DNA of 64,000 bases from Paracoccus sp. (in: a-proteobacteria). GTDB taxonomy: Bacteria; Pseudomonadota; Alphaproteobacteria; Rhodobacterales; Rhodobacteraceae. The notes beneath the pieces are model-generated. The model saw nothing but the letters and a program-made list of their open reading frames with translations. It was not told the origin of the DNA and did not search any database. The DNA is taken from positions 25,832 through 89,831 of the forward strand of contig NZ_JAUNTW010000010.1 of the NCBI RefSeq assembly GCF_030538495.1. Direction: 5' to 3'. Position numbers and translations under genes: made by a program. Below are positions 19,112 to 28,222 of the stretch, one piece after another (position 1 is the first letter of the stretch; every line of letters starts with the position of its first letter).

Positions 19112-21355
19112 ATGTCTGATGATCTGCCCACCGAACCCGACGATAGCCTGCATTCTGAACCGCTCAGCCGCGCGATTGGCGAACGGTATCTGACCTATGC
19201 GCTGTCCACGATCATGCACCGCGCCTTGCCCGATGCCCGCGACGGGCTGAAGCCTGTGCATCGCCGCATCCTGTTTGCAATGCGCGAATTGCGGCTGGCC
19301 CCGAACGGCGCGTTCCGTAAATCGGCGAAAATTACCGGCGATGTGATGGGCAACTATCACCCGCATGGCGATGCCGCGATTTACGACGCCATGGCGCGGT
19401 TGGCGCAGGATTTTGCCATGCGCTATCCTCTGGTGGACGGGCAGGGCAACTTTGGCAATATCGACGGCGACAACCCCGCCGCCGCCCGCTATACCGAGGC
19501 GCGACTGGCCCAGACATCGGAAACCCTGATGGATGGTTTGGCCGAAGATGCGGTTGATTTCCGCGCCAATTACGACGGCACGCTGACCGAACCCGTTGTT
19601 TTGCCGTCGGCTTTTCCGAACCTGTTGGCGAATGGCGCGTCGGGCATTGCGGTGGGTATGGCCACCAACATCCCGCCCCATAACCTGCACGAAGTCATCG
19701 ACGCCTGCCTGCATCTGATCAAAACGCCCGATGCCCGCGACGACACGCTGGCCGGGATCATCAACGGCCCCGACTTTCCAACTGGCGGCGTGCTGGTCGA
19801 AAGCCGCGATTCGATTGCCGAAACCTATCGCACCGGGCGCGGCGCGTTCCGCCTGCGCGCCCGTTGGGAACAAGAGGATCTGGGCCGCGGTCAGTGGCAG
19901 ATCGTCGTCACCGAAATCCCCTATCAGGTGCAGAAATCCAAGCTGATCGAACGGCTGGCCGAACTGATCCAGACGCGGAAAATCCCGATCCTTGCCGATG
20001 TCCGCGACGAATCCGCCGAAGATATTCGTATCGTTCTGGAACCCAAAACCCGCGCGGTTGACCCCGATCAACTGATGGCCGCGCTGTTCCGGGTCAGCGA
20101 TCTGGAAATCCGCTTTAACCTGAATATGAACGTGCTGATCGACGGGCGCGTGCCGCAGGTGTGCAGCCTGAAACAGGTGCTGCGCGCGTTTCTCGATCAC
20201 CGCCGCGAGGTGCTGATCCGGCGCGCGAATTACCGGCTGGACAAAATCGCCGCGCGTCTGACCGTTCTGGAAGGCTATCTGGTCGCCTATCTGAACCTTG
20301 ACCGCGTGATCGAGATTATCCGGCACGAAGACGATCCCAAAGCCGTGATGATGGCCGAATTTGGCCTGTCCGATGTTCAGGTCGAGGCGATCCTGAACAT
20401 GCGCCTGCGCGCCCTGCGCAAGCTGGAAGAAATCGAACTGCGCGCCGAACGCGACAACCTGATGGCGGAACGCGACGAATTGCGCGCGATGCTGGCCGAT
20501 GACGGCGCGCAATGGTCCCGCATCAGCGATCAGTTGCGCGATGTGCGCACCATGTTCGGCAAATCCACCCCCGCCGGTCAGCGCCGCACCACCTTGGCCG
20601 AGGCCAGCGACACCCCCGTCATTGATCTGGATTCGATGATCGAACGCGAACCTCTGACGGTGATCTTGTCGAAAATGGGCTGGATCCGGTCGATGAAGGG
20701 GCATCAGCCGCTGGACGCCGAACTGAAATTCAAAGACGGCGACGGCCCCGGTTTCGCCATCCACGCCGAAACCACCGACAAACTGATGGTGTTCGCGTCG
20801 AATGGCCGGTTCTATACCTTGCCCGCCACGAACCTGCCCGGCGGGCGCGGCATGGGCGAGCCTCTGCGCCTGATGATCGACCTGCCGAACGAGGCCGAGG
20901 TGATCGCCATGTTCCCGTGGCGCGAGGGTGAAAAATATCTGGTCGCCTCGCGCGCGGGGGACGGGTTTATCGTCGGCGCGGGCGATATTCTGGCGCAGAC
21001 CAAAACCGGCAAACAGGTGCTGAACGGTGATGCGCTGCTGTGCCGCGCGGTGTCGGGCGATCACGTCGCCGTCATCGGCAGCAACCGCAAAATGCTGGTG
21101 TTCCCGCTGTCGGACCTGCCCGAAATGGCGCGGGGCAAGGGCGTGCGGCTGCAAAAATACCGCGACGGCGGCGGTTTGCTGGCCGACAGCCAATTGTCGG
21201 ATGCCTGTTTCGTGACGCTGGAACAGGGGCTGAGCTGGCCGATGACCGGCGGCAAAACCCGCACGGAATCGGATCTGACGGAATGGCTGGGCAAACGCGC
21301 CAGTGCCGGGCGCATGGCCCCGCGCGGGTTTCCGCGGGATAATCGGTTCGCGTGA
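19112..21355 (+). CDS. parC: DNA topoisomerase IV subunit A
   Basis: The DNA-cleaving subunit of topoisomerase IV, which decatenates daughter chromosomes with ParE. Predicted 747 residues. The catalytic Tyr127 lies in AARYTEAR, preceded by [11 protein letters not shown] and [13 protein letters not shown]. The position matching E. coli ParC Ser80 is Ala88, and that of Glu84 is Asp92. The C-terminal beta-pinwheel region covers about 500-720 ([17 protein letters not shown] repeats). The start at 19112 ([10 protein letters not shown]) is a choice; an in-frame TTG at 19070 is possible, and neither has a strong ribosome site. Confidence 0.96.
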   Translation: MSDDLPTEPDDSLHSEPLSRAIGERYLTYALSTIMHRALPDARDGLKPVHRRILFAMRELRLAPNGAFRKSAKITGDVMGNYHPHGDAAIYDAMARLAQDFAMRYPLVDGQGNFGNIDGDNPAAARYTEARLAQTSETLMDGLAEDAVDFRANYDGTLTEPVVLPSAFPNLLANGASGIAVGMATNIPPHNLHEVIDACLHLIKTPDARDDTLAGIINGPDFPTGGVLVESRDSIAETYRTGRGAFRLRARWEQEDLGRGQWQIVVTEIPYQVQKSKLIERLAELIQTRKIPILADVRDESAEDIRIVLEPKTRAVDPDQLMAALFRVSDLEIRFNLNMNVLIDGRVPQVCSLKQVLRAFLDHRREVLIRRANYRLDKIAARLTVLEGYLVAYLNLDRVIEIIRHEDDPKAVMMAEFGLSDVQVEAILNMRLRALRKLEEIELRAERDNLMAERDELRAMLADDGAQWSRISDQLRDVRTMFGKSTPAGQRRTTLAEASDTPVIDLDSMIEREPLTVILSKMGWIRSMKGHQPLDAELKFKDGDGPGFAIHAETTDKLMVFASNGRFYTLPATNLPGGRGMGEPLRLMIDLPNEAEVIAMFPWREGEKYLVASRAGDGFIVGAGDILAQTKTGKQVLNGDALLCRAVSGDHVAVIGSNRKMLVFPLSDLPEMARGKGVRLQKYRDGGGLLADSQLSDACFVTLEQGLSWPMTGGKTRTESDLTEWLGKRASAGRMAPRGFPRDNRFA

Positions 21356-21363
21356 CGCTGACG

Positions 21364-21441
21364 GATAGCGGGCTGGGGGCGTTGCCCCCACCTGCCGCGG
21401 GCGCGGCAGGTTCCCCCAGGATATTTGCACCAAGATGAAAG
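21364..21441 (+). repeat. 3'-end motif A after parC: paired hairpins then GGATATTT block
   Basis: Two GC hairpins (GGGGGC/GCCCCC, then CCTGCCGC/GCGGCAGG) are followed by CCCCAGGATATTTGCACCAA and GATGAAAG. It points away from the parC stop and probably works as a terminator or 3'-end processing signal. Related copies occur at 21550-21579, 26703-26751, 45499-45548 and 45563-45620. Confidence 0.75.
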
Positions 21442-21549
21442 AGGGGATCACGCCCGGCCTTGGGCGTCAGACGCATCGGCCGGGCGCTTTCACCTTGGGC
21501 GGTCATCGGCGTCCCCGCCTGTACCGCCCATTCGGTATGGCAGGTAAAC

Positions 21550-21579
21550 CTTTCATCTTGGTTAAAATATCCCCGCCGG
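21550..21579 (-). repeat. 3'-end motif B after gloA (inverted)
   Basis: On the minus strand it reads GGCGGGGATATTTTAACCAA then GATGAAAG, the same block as motif A but facing the other way. It follows the gloA stop codon at 21606. Thus parC and gloA, which converge, each have one copy in their own direction. Confidence 0.75.
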
Positions 21580-21605
21580 AGGCAAAAAAGTTCGGCGCTG
21601 CGGGG

Positions 21606-22001
21606 TTATTTGTAACGGCCGGCGCGTTGCAGCACCTCGATTTCGTATCCGTCGGGGTCTTGGATGAAAAAGAACCGGGCGATCACCTCGCCACCCGGGG
21701 CAAAATCCACCGGCTTGCGCGGGTTCAGACCTTCGGCCGTCATGCGCGCATGTTCGGCGTCCAGATTGGCGACCGAAAACGCGATATGGCCATAGCCGTC
21801 GCCCAGATCATAGGGTTCGGTCCGCCCTTTATTGATCGTCAGTTCCAGTTCGGTTTCGCTGTCGTCATTGGCCAGATAGACCAGCGTAAAGGCGTCAAAA
21901 TCCAGCCGCTGCGCTACGCGCAAGCCGAAGGCGCGTTCATAAAACGCGACCGAGCGGGTCTCATCCAGAACGCGGATCATGCTGTGGATGTATTTTGCCA
22001 T
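21606..22001 (-). CDS. gloA: Lactoylglutathione lyase (glyoxalase I, VOC family)
   Basis: Converts the hemithioacetal of methylglyoxal and glutathione to S-lactoylglutathione. The 131 residues begin HSMIRVLDETRSVAFYERAF and contain ETELELTINKG, GYGHIAFSV (metal His) and DPDGYEIEVLQR (metal Glu). The ATG at 22001 overlaps the pyrG TGA by one base, so translation is probably coupled to pyrG. It ends before an inverted copy of the 3'-end motif. Confidence 0.94.
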   Translation of the reverse strand: MAKYIHSMIRVLDETRSVAFYERAFGLRVAQRLDFDAFTLVYLANDDSETELELTINKGRTEPYDLGDGYGHIAFSVANLDAEHARMTAEGLNPRKPVDFAPGGEVIARFFFIQDPDGYEIEVLQRAGRYK

Positions 22002-23644
22002 CAGACCAGCCGCCCTTCGTCCATGGCGGCGCGGATAAAGCCCGCGAACAGAGGGGCGGGTTCAAACGGTTTGGATTTCAGTTCGGGATGCGATTGCACA
22101 CCGATGAACCACGGGTGATCGGCGTATTCGACCACCTCGGGCAGTTTGCCATCGGGCGACATGCCGGAAAAGCGCAGGCCCGCTTGTTCCAGCTGTTCGC
22201 GATATTTCGCGTCCACTTCATACCGGTGACGGTGGCGGTCTTCGATTTCCAAAGCGCCGTCATAGACTTGCGACACGCGCGAATCGGGGGTCAGCACGGC
22301 GGTATAGGCGCCCAGCCGCATCGTGCCGCCTTTGTCGTCGCCAACCTTGCGTTTCACGGTGTAATTGCCCTGCACCCATTCCTTGAGGTGATACACCACG
22401 GGGGTGAAACGGGTTTCGCCAGCTTCGTGGTCGAATTCTTCGGAACCGGCGTCGGGCATATTGGCCAGATTGCGCGCGGCCTCGATCACGGCCATTTGCA
22501 TCCCCAGACAGATGCCCAGATACGGCACCTTTTTTTCGCGGGCGTATTTCGCGGCGGCGATCATGCCTTCGGTGCCGCGTTCGCCAAAGCCTCCGGGAAC
22601 GATGATGCCGTGGAACCCGTCCAGCAGCCGCGCGCCGTCGCGTTCCAGTTTTTCGCTGTCCACCCATTCGGTTTTGACGCGCACGCGGTTGGCCATACCG
22701 CCATGGGTCAGCGCCTCGGAGATCGACTTATAGGCGTCCTCAAGCTGGGTGTATTTGCCGACCACGGCGATGCGCACCTGACCTTCGGCATTGTCCAGCC
22801 GGTCCATCACGTCTTCCCATTTCGACAGGTCGGGACGAGGGGCGGGGCTGATCTGGAACGCGTCCAGAACCGCCCGGTCCAGCCCGACCCGGTGATAGGC
22901 CAAGGGCGCTTCGTAAATGGATTTCAGGTCATAGGCGGGGATCACGGCATCCGGGCGCACATTGCAGAACAGCGCGATTTTCGCGCGTTCCTTTTCCGGG
23001 ATCGGCTGTTCGCTGCGGCAGACCAGAACATCGGGGGCAATGCCGATGCTGCGCAATTCCTTGACGCTGTGCTGGGTCGGTTTGGTTTTCAATTCGCCCG
23101 ACGCGGCCAGCCACGGAAGCAGGGTCAGATGCATGAAAATGCACTGACCACGGGGGCGGTCTTGGGCGAATTGGCGGATCGCTTCGAAAAAGGGCAGGCC
23201 TTCGATGTCGCCCACGGTGCCGCCGATTTCGCACAGCATGAAATCAACTTCGTCTTCGCCAATGGCCAGAAAGTCTTTGATTTCATTGGTGACATGCGGG
23301 ATCACCTGAATGGTTTTGCCCAGATATTCGCCGCGGCGTTCCTTTTCCAGAACGGTGGAATAGATGCGGCCCGACGATACCGAATCGGTGCGGCGCGCGG
23401 AAACGCCGGTAAAGCGTTCGTAATGGCCCAGATCCAGATCGGTTTCGGCGCCGTCATCGGTCACGAAGACTTCGCCATGTTCGAACGGCGACATGGTGCC
23501 GGGGTCCACATTCAGATAGGGGTCCAGTTTGCGCAGCCGCACCGTGTAGCCGCGGGCCTGCAACAGCGCGCCCAAGGCGGCCGATGCCAGCCCCTTGCCA
23601 AGCGATGAAACCACGCCGCCGGTGATGAAAACATAACGCGCCAT
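22001..23644 (-). CDS. pyrG: CTP synthase
   Basis: Makes CTP from UTP using glutamine nitrogen and ATP. The 547 residues start [20 protein letters not shown] (synthetase domain, about 1-270, with [15 protein letters not shown]), followed by a class-I glutamine amidotransferase domain (about 290-545) with [18 protein letters not shown] (catalytic Cys) and the [10 protein letters not shown] His/Glu pair. The family N-terminus sets the start at 23644. It is cotranscribed with gloA downstream. Confidence 0.98.
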   Translation of the reverse strand: MARYVFITGGVVSSLGKGLASAALGALLQARGYTVRLRKLDPYLNVDPGTMSPFEHGEVFVTDDGAETDLDLGHYERFTGVSARRTDSVSSGRIYSTVLEKERRGEYLGKTIQVIPHVTNEIKDFLAIGEDEVDFMLCEIGGTVGDIEGLPFFEAIRQFAQDRPRGQCIFMHLTLLPWLAASGELKTKPTQHSVKELRSIGIAPDVLVCRSEQPIPEKERAKIALFCNVRPDAVIPAYDLKSIYEAPLAYHRVGLDRAVLDAFQISPAPRPDLSKWEDVMDRLDNAEGQVRIAVVGKYTQLEDAYKSISEALTHGGMANRVRVKTEWVDSEKLERDGARLLDGFHGIIVPGGFGERGTEGMIAAAKYAREKKVPYLGICLGMQMAVIEAARNLANMPDAGSEEFDHEAGETRFTPVVYHLKEWVQGNYTVKRKVGDDKGGTMRLGAYTAVLTPDSRVSQVYDGALEIEDRHRHRYEVDAKYREQLEQAGLRFSGMSPDGKLPEVVEYADHPWFIGVQSHPELKSKPFEPAPLFAGFIRAAMDEGRLV

Positions 23645-23791
23645 GCTGGCCCCCGTGATGGAATTTCGAATCAATGCGGACCGTCCGAACGCACGGTATC
23701 ACGGGGCTTAGATCCTAACCGATTTACCCCGTGGTCGCAACGGACCGCAAAATGCAACAGGGGCGGATCGCGCCGCCCCGACAGGATGGGT

Positions 23792-24217
23792 TCAGTTGGC
23801 CGGCGGCGGCGTCAGCGGATCACCCGCCGGAGCCGGAGCCGTCGCCGCAGGTGCCGGCGCGTCGGGCGCGGGCGGGGTCAGCGGATCACCGCTGGTTGCG
23901 GGCGGGGGCGTATAGGTCGGCAGCGACGGCACGGTTTGCGTGGCCGGAGCCGGAGCGCCCAGCTGATCCATGATCGACGTGCCGGTCGCCTGACGCGCCG
24001 CCATCACCGTCAACCCGATCGAGGTGCAGAAAATCGCGATCCCGAACACCCAGGTCAGTTTGGTCAGCGTATTCGCCGCCTGACGGCCGGTCATGACGCC
24101 ACCGGCGCCGCCGCCGCCCCCCATGCCAAGCCCACCACCTTCGGAGCGTTGCAGCAACACAACCCCGGTCAGCAGGACTGCCAGAATCAGGTGAACGGTC
24201 AACAGGACGTTTTCCAC
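23792..24217 (-). CDS. secG: Protein translocase subunit SecG
   Basis: The small third subunit of the SecYEG channel. 141 residues: helix 1 (about 4-22, VHLILAVLLTGVVLLQ), the family motif RSEGGGLGMGGGG, helix 2 (about 53-72, LTWVFGIAIFCTSIGLTVMA), then an unusually long Ala/Pro tail with a repeated GDPLTPP motif (about residues 110 and 132). It is longer than the E. coli protein, as is common in this order. It is divergent from cobQ (73 nt between starts). Confidence 0.93.
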   Translation of the reverse strand: MENVLLTVHLILAVLLTGVVLLQRSEGGGLGMGGGGGAGGVMTGRQAANTLTKLTWVFGIAIFCTSIGLTVMAARQATGTSIMDQLGAPAPATQTVPSLPTYTPPPATSGDPLTPPAPDAPAPAATAPAPAGDPLTPPPAN

Positions 24218-24290
24218 GGAAATGGGCCTTTCATTTGCGGACGCGCCTATCTAGTCATCGAAACGGGTGAAGGCAAGCAAAGTGTCGAAA

Positions 24291-25736
24291 ATGGTTGCGG
24301 TGATGATACAGGGGACCGGCTCGAATGTCGGGAAATCGCTGCTGGTGGCGGGTTTATGCCGTTGCGCGCGGCGTCGCGGGTTGTCGGTTGCGCCCTTTAA
24401 ACCGCAAAATATGTCGAACAATGCCGCTGTGACGGTGGATGGCGGCGAAATTGGTCGCGCGCAGGCGTTGCAGGCGCGGGCCTGCGGGTTGGACGCGCAT
24501 ACCGATATGAACCCGGTGCTGCTGAAGCCCGAAACCGACACCGGGTCGCAGGTCATCGTTCAGGGCCGCGCCATTGGCCGGGCGCAGGCGCGCGATTATG
24601 CGGCGCTGAAACCGCAATTGCTGGGCGCGGTGCTGGACAGTTTTCACCGCCTGTCTGCCGCGCATGATCTGGTGATTGTCGAAGGCGCAGGCAGCCCGGC
24701 GGAAATCAACCTGCGTCCCCGCGACATTGCCAATATGGGATTTGCCCGCGCCGCCGGGGTGCCGGTGGTGCTGGCCGGGGACATCGACCGGGGCGGAGTC
24801 ATCGCGCAGATCGTTGGCACTCAGGCCGTCATGGATGCGGACGACGCGGCCATGGTGCGCGGGTTTTTGGTGAACAAATTTCGCGGCGATCCCCGGCTGT
24901 TTGACGACGGCTATCAGATGATTGCCGACCGCACCGGCTGGCGCGGCTTTGGCGTTTTGCCGTGGTTTCCCGGCGCGCATCGCCTGCCCGCCGAGGACGC
25001 CGTGGATCTGCGCGGCGCGTCGGGGCAGGGGGTGCATGTCGTTTGCCTGACCCTGTCGCGAATCGCCAATTTCGACGATCTGGACCCTCTGGCCGCTGAA
25101 CCGGGGGTGCGGTTAACCATGCTGCGCGCGGGTCAGGCGATCCCCGGCGATGCCGCGCTGGTCATCATTCCGGGCAGCAAATCCACGCTGGGCGATCTGG
25201 CCTTTCTGCGCGCGCAGGGCTGGGACATTGATCTGGCCGCGCATATCCGGCGGGGCGGGCATGTGCTGGGAATCTGCGGCGGCTATCAGATGCTGGGGCG
25301 CAGCATTACCGATGCAGGCGGCGCGGACGGAGCGGCGGGGCAGGTCGCGGGGCTGGGCCTGTTGGCCGTCGATACCGTCATGGCGGCGGACAAACGCGTG
25401 ACGCGCGCGACGGGTCAGGCGCTGGGCCAGCCGGTCGCGGGATACGAAATCCATATCGGGCGCAGCGACGGCCCCGATTGCGCGCGGCCTTTCGCGCATA
25501 TCCCCCACCCGGACGGCGCGATCAGCGGGGACGGGCGCATCTGCGGCACCTATCTGCATGGGCTGTTTTCGGATGACGCGTTCCGCGCGGCCTATCTGGC
25601 GCGGCTGGGGGTGGCATCCGCCCCCGGTTACGAAATGGGGGTTGATCAGGCGCTGAATGATCTGGCCGATCATATCGACGCACATATGGATGTGGACGGC
25701 TTGCTGTCGGTTGCACAGCAAGCCGCGCCGGGTTAG
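24291..25736 (+). CDS. cobQ: Cobyric acid synthase
   Basis: Amidates adenosylcobyrinic acid a,c-diamide at four side chains using glutamine, in B12 synthesis. Predicted 481 residues: N-terminal BioD-like ATP-binding domain ([32 protein letters not shown]), then a glutaminase domain with Cys in [12 protein letters not shown] and His in GTYLHGLF. The start is uncertain: a GTG at 24267 and ATGs at 24291 and 24303 are all in frame with no convincing ribosome site. No cobalamin riboswitch was seen in the short gap from secG. ispH begins 10 nt after the stop codon. Confidence 0.95.
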   Translation: MVAVMIQGTGSNVGKSLLVAGLCRCARRRGLSVAPFKPQNMSNNAAVTVDGGEIGRAQALQARACGLDAHTDMNPVLLKPETDTGSQVIVQGRAIGRAQARDYAALKPQLLGAVLDSFHRLSAAHDLVIVEGAGSPAEINLRPRDIANMGFARAAGVPVVLAGDIDRGGVIAQIVGTQAVMDADDAAMVRGFLVNKFRGDPRLFDDGYQMIADRTGWRGFGVLPWFPGAHRLPAEDAVDLRGASGQGVHVVCLTLSRIANFDDLDPLAAEPGVRLTMLRAGQAIPGDAALVIIPGSKSTLGDLAFLRAQGWDIDLAAHIRRGGHVLGICGGYQMLGRSITDAGGADGAAGQVAGLGLLAVDTVMAADKRVTRATGQALGQPVAGYEIHIGRSDGPDCARPFAHIPHPDGAISGDGRICGTYLHGLFSDDAFRAAYLARLGVASAPGYEMGVDQALNDLADHIDAHMDVDGLLSVAQQAAPG

Positions 25737-25745
25737 GGCAGGGAC

Positions 25746-26699
25746 ATGGAACACGCTAAGCCCCCTCTGACCCTGTATCTGGCCGCGCCGCGCGGGTTTT
25801 GCGCCGGTGTCGATCGCGCCATCAAAATCGTAGAGATGGCCCTGCAAAAATGGGGCGCTCCGGTCTTTGTCCGCCACGAAATCGTGCATAACAAATATGT
25901 CGTGGACAGCCTGCGCGACAAAGGCGCGGTCTTTGTCGAGGAATTGGACGAATGCCCCGATGACCGCCCGGTGATATTCTCGGCGCATGGCGTGCCGAAA
26001 TCCGTCCCGGCCGAGGCCCGCCGCCGCGACATGGTGTTCGTGGACGCCACCTGTCCGCTGGTCAGCAAAGTGCATGTCGAGGCCGAACGCCATCACGCCG
26101 ATGGCCTGCAAATGGTGATGATCGGCCATGCCGGCCACCCCGAGGTGTTGGGCACCATGGGCCAACTGCCCGATGGCGAAGTGATCTTGGTCGAAACCGT
26201 CGCCGATGTCGCCGTGATTGAACCGCGCGACCCGCAGCGTCTGGCCTTTATCACGCAAACCACCTTGTCGGTGGACGATACGGCGGCCATCGTCGCGGCC
26301 TTGCACGCGCGGTTCCCGGCCATCGTCGGCCCCGCGAAAGAGGATATTTGCTATGCCACGACCAACCGTCAGGCGGCCGTCAAGGCGGTTGCGCCCCTGA
26401 TCGACGCGCTGCTGGTCATTGGCGCGCCCAATTCGTCAAATTCAAAACGGCTGGTCGAGGTGGGCCGCGCCGAAGGCTGCGCCTATTCCCAACTGGTGAT
26501 GCGCGCGGATGAAATCGACTGGCGCGCCATGTCCGGCGCACGCGCGGTCGGCGTCACCGCCGGGGCAAGCGCGCCCGAGGTCTTGGTGAATGAGGTCATC
26601 GACGCTTTTCGCGATCGTTACGATTTATCGGTCGAAATCGTCGAAACCGCGCAGGAAAACATCGAATTCAAAGTGCCGCGCGTGTTGCGCGAAACCTGA
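25746..26699 (+). CDS. ispH: 4-hydroxy-3-methylbut-2-enyl diphosphate reductase
   Basis: The last step of the methylerythritol phosphate route to isoprenoids; a [4Fe-4S] enzyme. 317 residues. The three cluster cysteines are present: Cys19 ([10 protein letters not shown]), Cys103 ([11 protein letters not shown]) and Cys202 ([10 protein letters not shown]). TQTTLS holds the catalytic Glu-region Thr, and SSNSKRLVE binds substrate phosphate. It begins 10 nt after cobQ on the same strand. A copy of the 3'-end motif follows the stop codon. Confidence 0.97.
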   Translation: MEHAKPPLTLYLAAPRGFCAGVDRAIKIVEMALQKWGAPVFVRHEIVHNKYVVDSLRDKGAVFVEELDECPDDRPVIFSAHGVPKSVPAEARRRDMVFVDATCPLVSKVHVEAERHHADGLQMVMIGHAGHPEVLGTMGQLPDGEVILVETVADVAVIEPRDPQRLAFITQTTLSVDDTAAIVAALHARFPAIVGPAKEDICYATTNRQAAVKAVAPLIDALLVIGAPNSSNSKRLVEVGRAEGCAYSQLVMRADEIDWRAMSGARAVGVTAGASAPEVLVNEVIDAFRDRYDLSVEIVETAQENIEFKVPRVLRET

Positions 26700-26702
26700 C
26701 GC

Positions 26703-26751
26703 CGCGGGGGCCAGCCCCCGCACCCCCGGGATATTTATGCACAGAAGATAA
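26703..26751 (+). repeat. 3'-end motif C after ispH
   Basis: A GC hairpin (GCGGGGG/CCCCCGC) is followed by CCCCCGGGATATTTATGCAC and AGAAGATAA, pointing away from ispH. Same design as the copies after parC, gloA, the aldehyde dehydrogenase and the response regulator. Confidence 0.75.
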
Positions 26752-26826
26752 CCATGACGCTGTATTCCATGCGACATTTATTCAGCGGCTGTGTGATCGC
26801 AAACGGTTCAAGAGGTGTGGCCGCGC

Positions 26827-27276
26827 ATGGCTGAGTTATTCGCATGGACCGATGGCGCGTGCAGCGGCAATCCCGGCCCCGGTGGCTGGGGCGTGTTGAT
26901 GCGCGCGCTGGACGGGGACCGTATTGTCAAGGAACGCGAATTGCAGGGCGGCGAGCCTGACACCACCAACAACCGGATGGAGCTGATGGCCGCGATTTCG
27001 GCCCTTGAGGCGCTGACCCGGTCCAGCGACATCGTGGTGGTGACCGACAGCGCCTATGTCAAAAATGGTGTGACGCAGTGGATCCATGGCTGGAAACGCA
27101 ATGGCTGGCGCACGGCGGATCGTAAGCCCGTGAAAAACGTCGAATTATGGCAGCGGCTGGACGCGGCTCAGGCCCAGCATCGCGTTGAATGGCGCTGGAT
27201 CAAGGGGCACGCCGGTCATGCGGAAAACGAACGCGCCGACGAATTGGCGCGCGCCGGGATGGAGCCGTTCAAATGA
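26827..27276 (+). CDS. rnhA: Ribonuclease HI
   Basis: Cuts the RNA strand of RNA-DNA hybrids. 149 residues with the full catalytic set Asp9 ([17 protein letters not shown]), Glu52 ([10 protein letters not shown]), Asp74 (VTDSAYV) and Asp138 (ERADELAR), plus the basic handle near [14 protein letters not shown]. The start at 26827 follows AAGAGGTG and fits the family N-terminus; a GTG 12 nt upstream is less likely. The stop codon overlaps the TRIC gene start by 4 nt (ATGA). Confidence 0.97.
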   Translation: MAELFAWTDGACSGNPGPGGWGVLMRALDGDRIVKERELQGGEPDTTNNRMELMAAISALEALTRSSDIVVVTDSAYVKNGVTQWIHGWKRNGWRTADRKPVKNVELWQRLDAAQAQHRVEWRWIKGHAGHAENERADELARAGMEPFK

Positions 27277-27905
27277 CCGCCGCCGGGCTGGTTCTGGCGT
27301 TGGATTATGCGTCGGCGTTGATTTTTGCCCTGACCGGTGCCTTGGTCGCCAGCCGCAAGCAGTTGGATGTGACGGGCTTTGTGTTCATGGCGGCGTTAAC
27401 CGCGTTGGGGGGCGGCACGCTGCGCGATTTGATGCTGGATCGCGATGTGTTGGTCTGGGTCGCGCGACCGTCGCTGATTGTCATGGCGGCGGCGGCGGCG
27501 ATTGTGGTGTTTTGGACCGCGCATTTGCTGGAAAGTCGCGCGAAAACATTGGTTTGGCTGGATGCTTTTGCGCTGGCGATTGCGGTGCCTGCGGGGGTTG
27601 GGGTCGCGCTGGGTATGGGCGTTCCGGCGGTGATCGTGGTGATTATGGGGATCGCGACCGGCACCTTTGGCGGGCTGATGCGCGATGTGGTCGGCAACGA
27701 AGTTCCGGTGATTTTCCGGCAGGGCGAATTGTATATCACCGCGGCCTTTGGCGGGGCAATGATGGCGGTGGGGCTGGTCTGGCTGGGGCTGCCGCAGCCG
27801 GTGGCGCTGTTGGGTTGCGGGCTGGCCACGCTGGCGCTGCGGCTGGGCAGTATGATCTGGGGGTGGTCGCTGCCGCTGTATAAGCCGCGCCCACCCCGCG
27901 TTTAA
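27273..27905 (+). CDS. TRIC-family cation channel (UPF0126)
   Basis: 210 residues with about seven membrane segments in two similar halves. Each half carries the family glycine/arginine signature: [18 protein letters not shown] (about 45-62) and [19 protein letters not shown] (about 130-148). Prokaryotic TRIC homologues form trimeric potassium-selective channels. The ATG overlaps the rnhA stop codon by 4 nt, so it is translated with ribonuclease HI, an arrangement with no obvious functional reason. It converges without a gap on the yjdM-like gene. Confidence 0.9.
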   Translation: MTAAGLVLALDYASALIFALTGALVASRKQLDVTGFVFMAALTALGGGTLRDLMLDRDVLVWVARPSLIVMAAAAAIVVFWTAHLLESRAKTLVWLDAFALAIAVPAGVGVALGMGVPAVIVVIMGIATGTFGGLMRDVVGNEVPVIFRQGELYITAAFGGAMMAVGLVWLGLPQPVALLGCGLATLALRLGSMIWGWSLPLYKPRPPRV

Positions 27906-28202
27906 TCAGCGTTTGCGCAGAAATTCCGTGCGCAGGACAAGACCGCGGATACTGTCATGGCGGCAATCCACTTCGTCCGGGTTGTCGGTTAGGCGGATCG
28001 ATCGGATCACCGTGCCTTGTTTTAGCGTGGTGCTGGTGCCTTTGACCTTGAGGTCTTTGATCAGCGTGACCTGATCGCCGTCGGCCAGTTCATTGCCGGC
28101 GCTGTCGCGGACGATACCCGCCGCCGCAGCCTCGGCCGCCAGTTCAGAGGCGGGGCGCCATTCGCCGGTTACCTCGTCATAGACATAATCATCATCGGCC
28201 AT
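27906..28202 (-). CDS. PhnA/YjdM family protein
   Basis: 98 residues. The start at 28202 follows AAAGGA. The C-terminal part matches the PhnA family (SAGNELADGDQVTLIKDLKVKG, then KQGTVIRSIRLTD and DCRHDSIRGLVLRTEFLRK). The zinc-finger N-terminus of longer PhnA proteins is absent, replaced by an acidic stretch (ADDDYVYDEVTGEWRP). The old name, alkylphosphonate utilisation protein, reflects genome position in E. coli rather than a shown role. It is convergent with the TRIC gene and downstream of the MscS gene. Confidence 0.85.
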   Translation of the reverse strand: MADDDYVYDEVTGEWRPASELAAEAAAAGIVRDSAGNELADGDQVTLIKDLKVKGTSTTLKQGTVIRSIRLTDNPDEVDCRHDSIRGLVLRTEFLRKR

Positions 28203-28222
28203 GTGGTATCCTTTCTGTCGGC

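Noticed and set aside
19025-21451. 808-residue open frame on the minus strand opposite parC
   Set aside because: High GC at third codon positions leaves antisense frames open. The parC frame has full family motifs; the antisense product is Arg/His/Gln-rich with no recognisable domain.
24218-24290. Cobalamin riboswitch upstream of cobQ
   Set aside because: The gap between secG and cobQ is only 73 nt and shows no B12-box-like sequence; the leader of the adenosyltransferase gene is also too short.
26754-26834. 26-codon frame upstream of rnhA
   Set aside because: No ribosome site, overlaps the rnhA start out of frame, and resembles nothing known.
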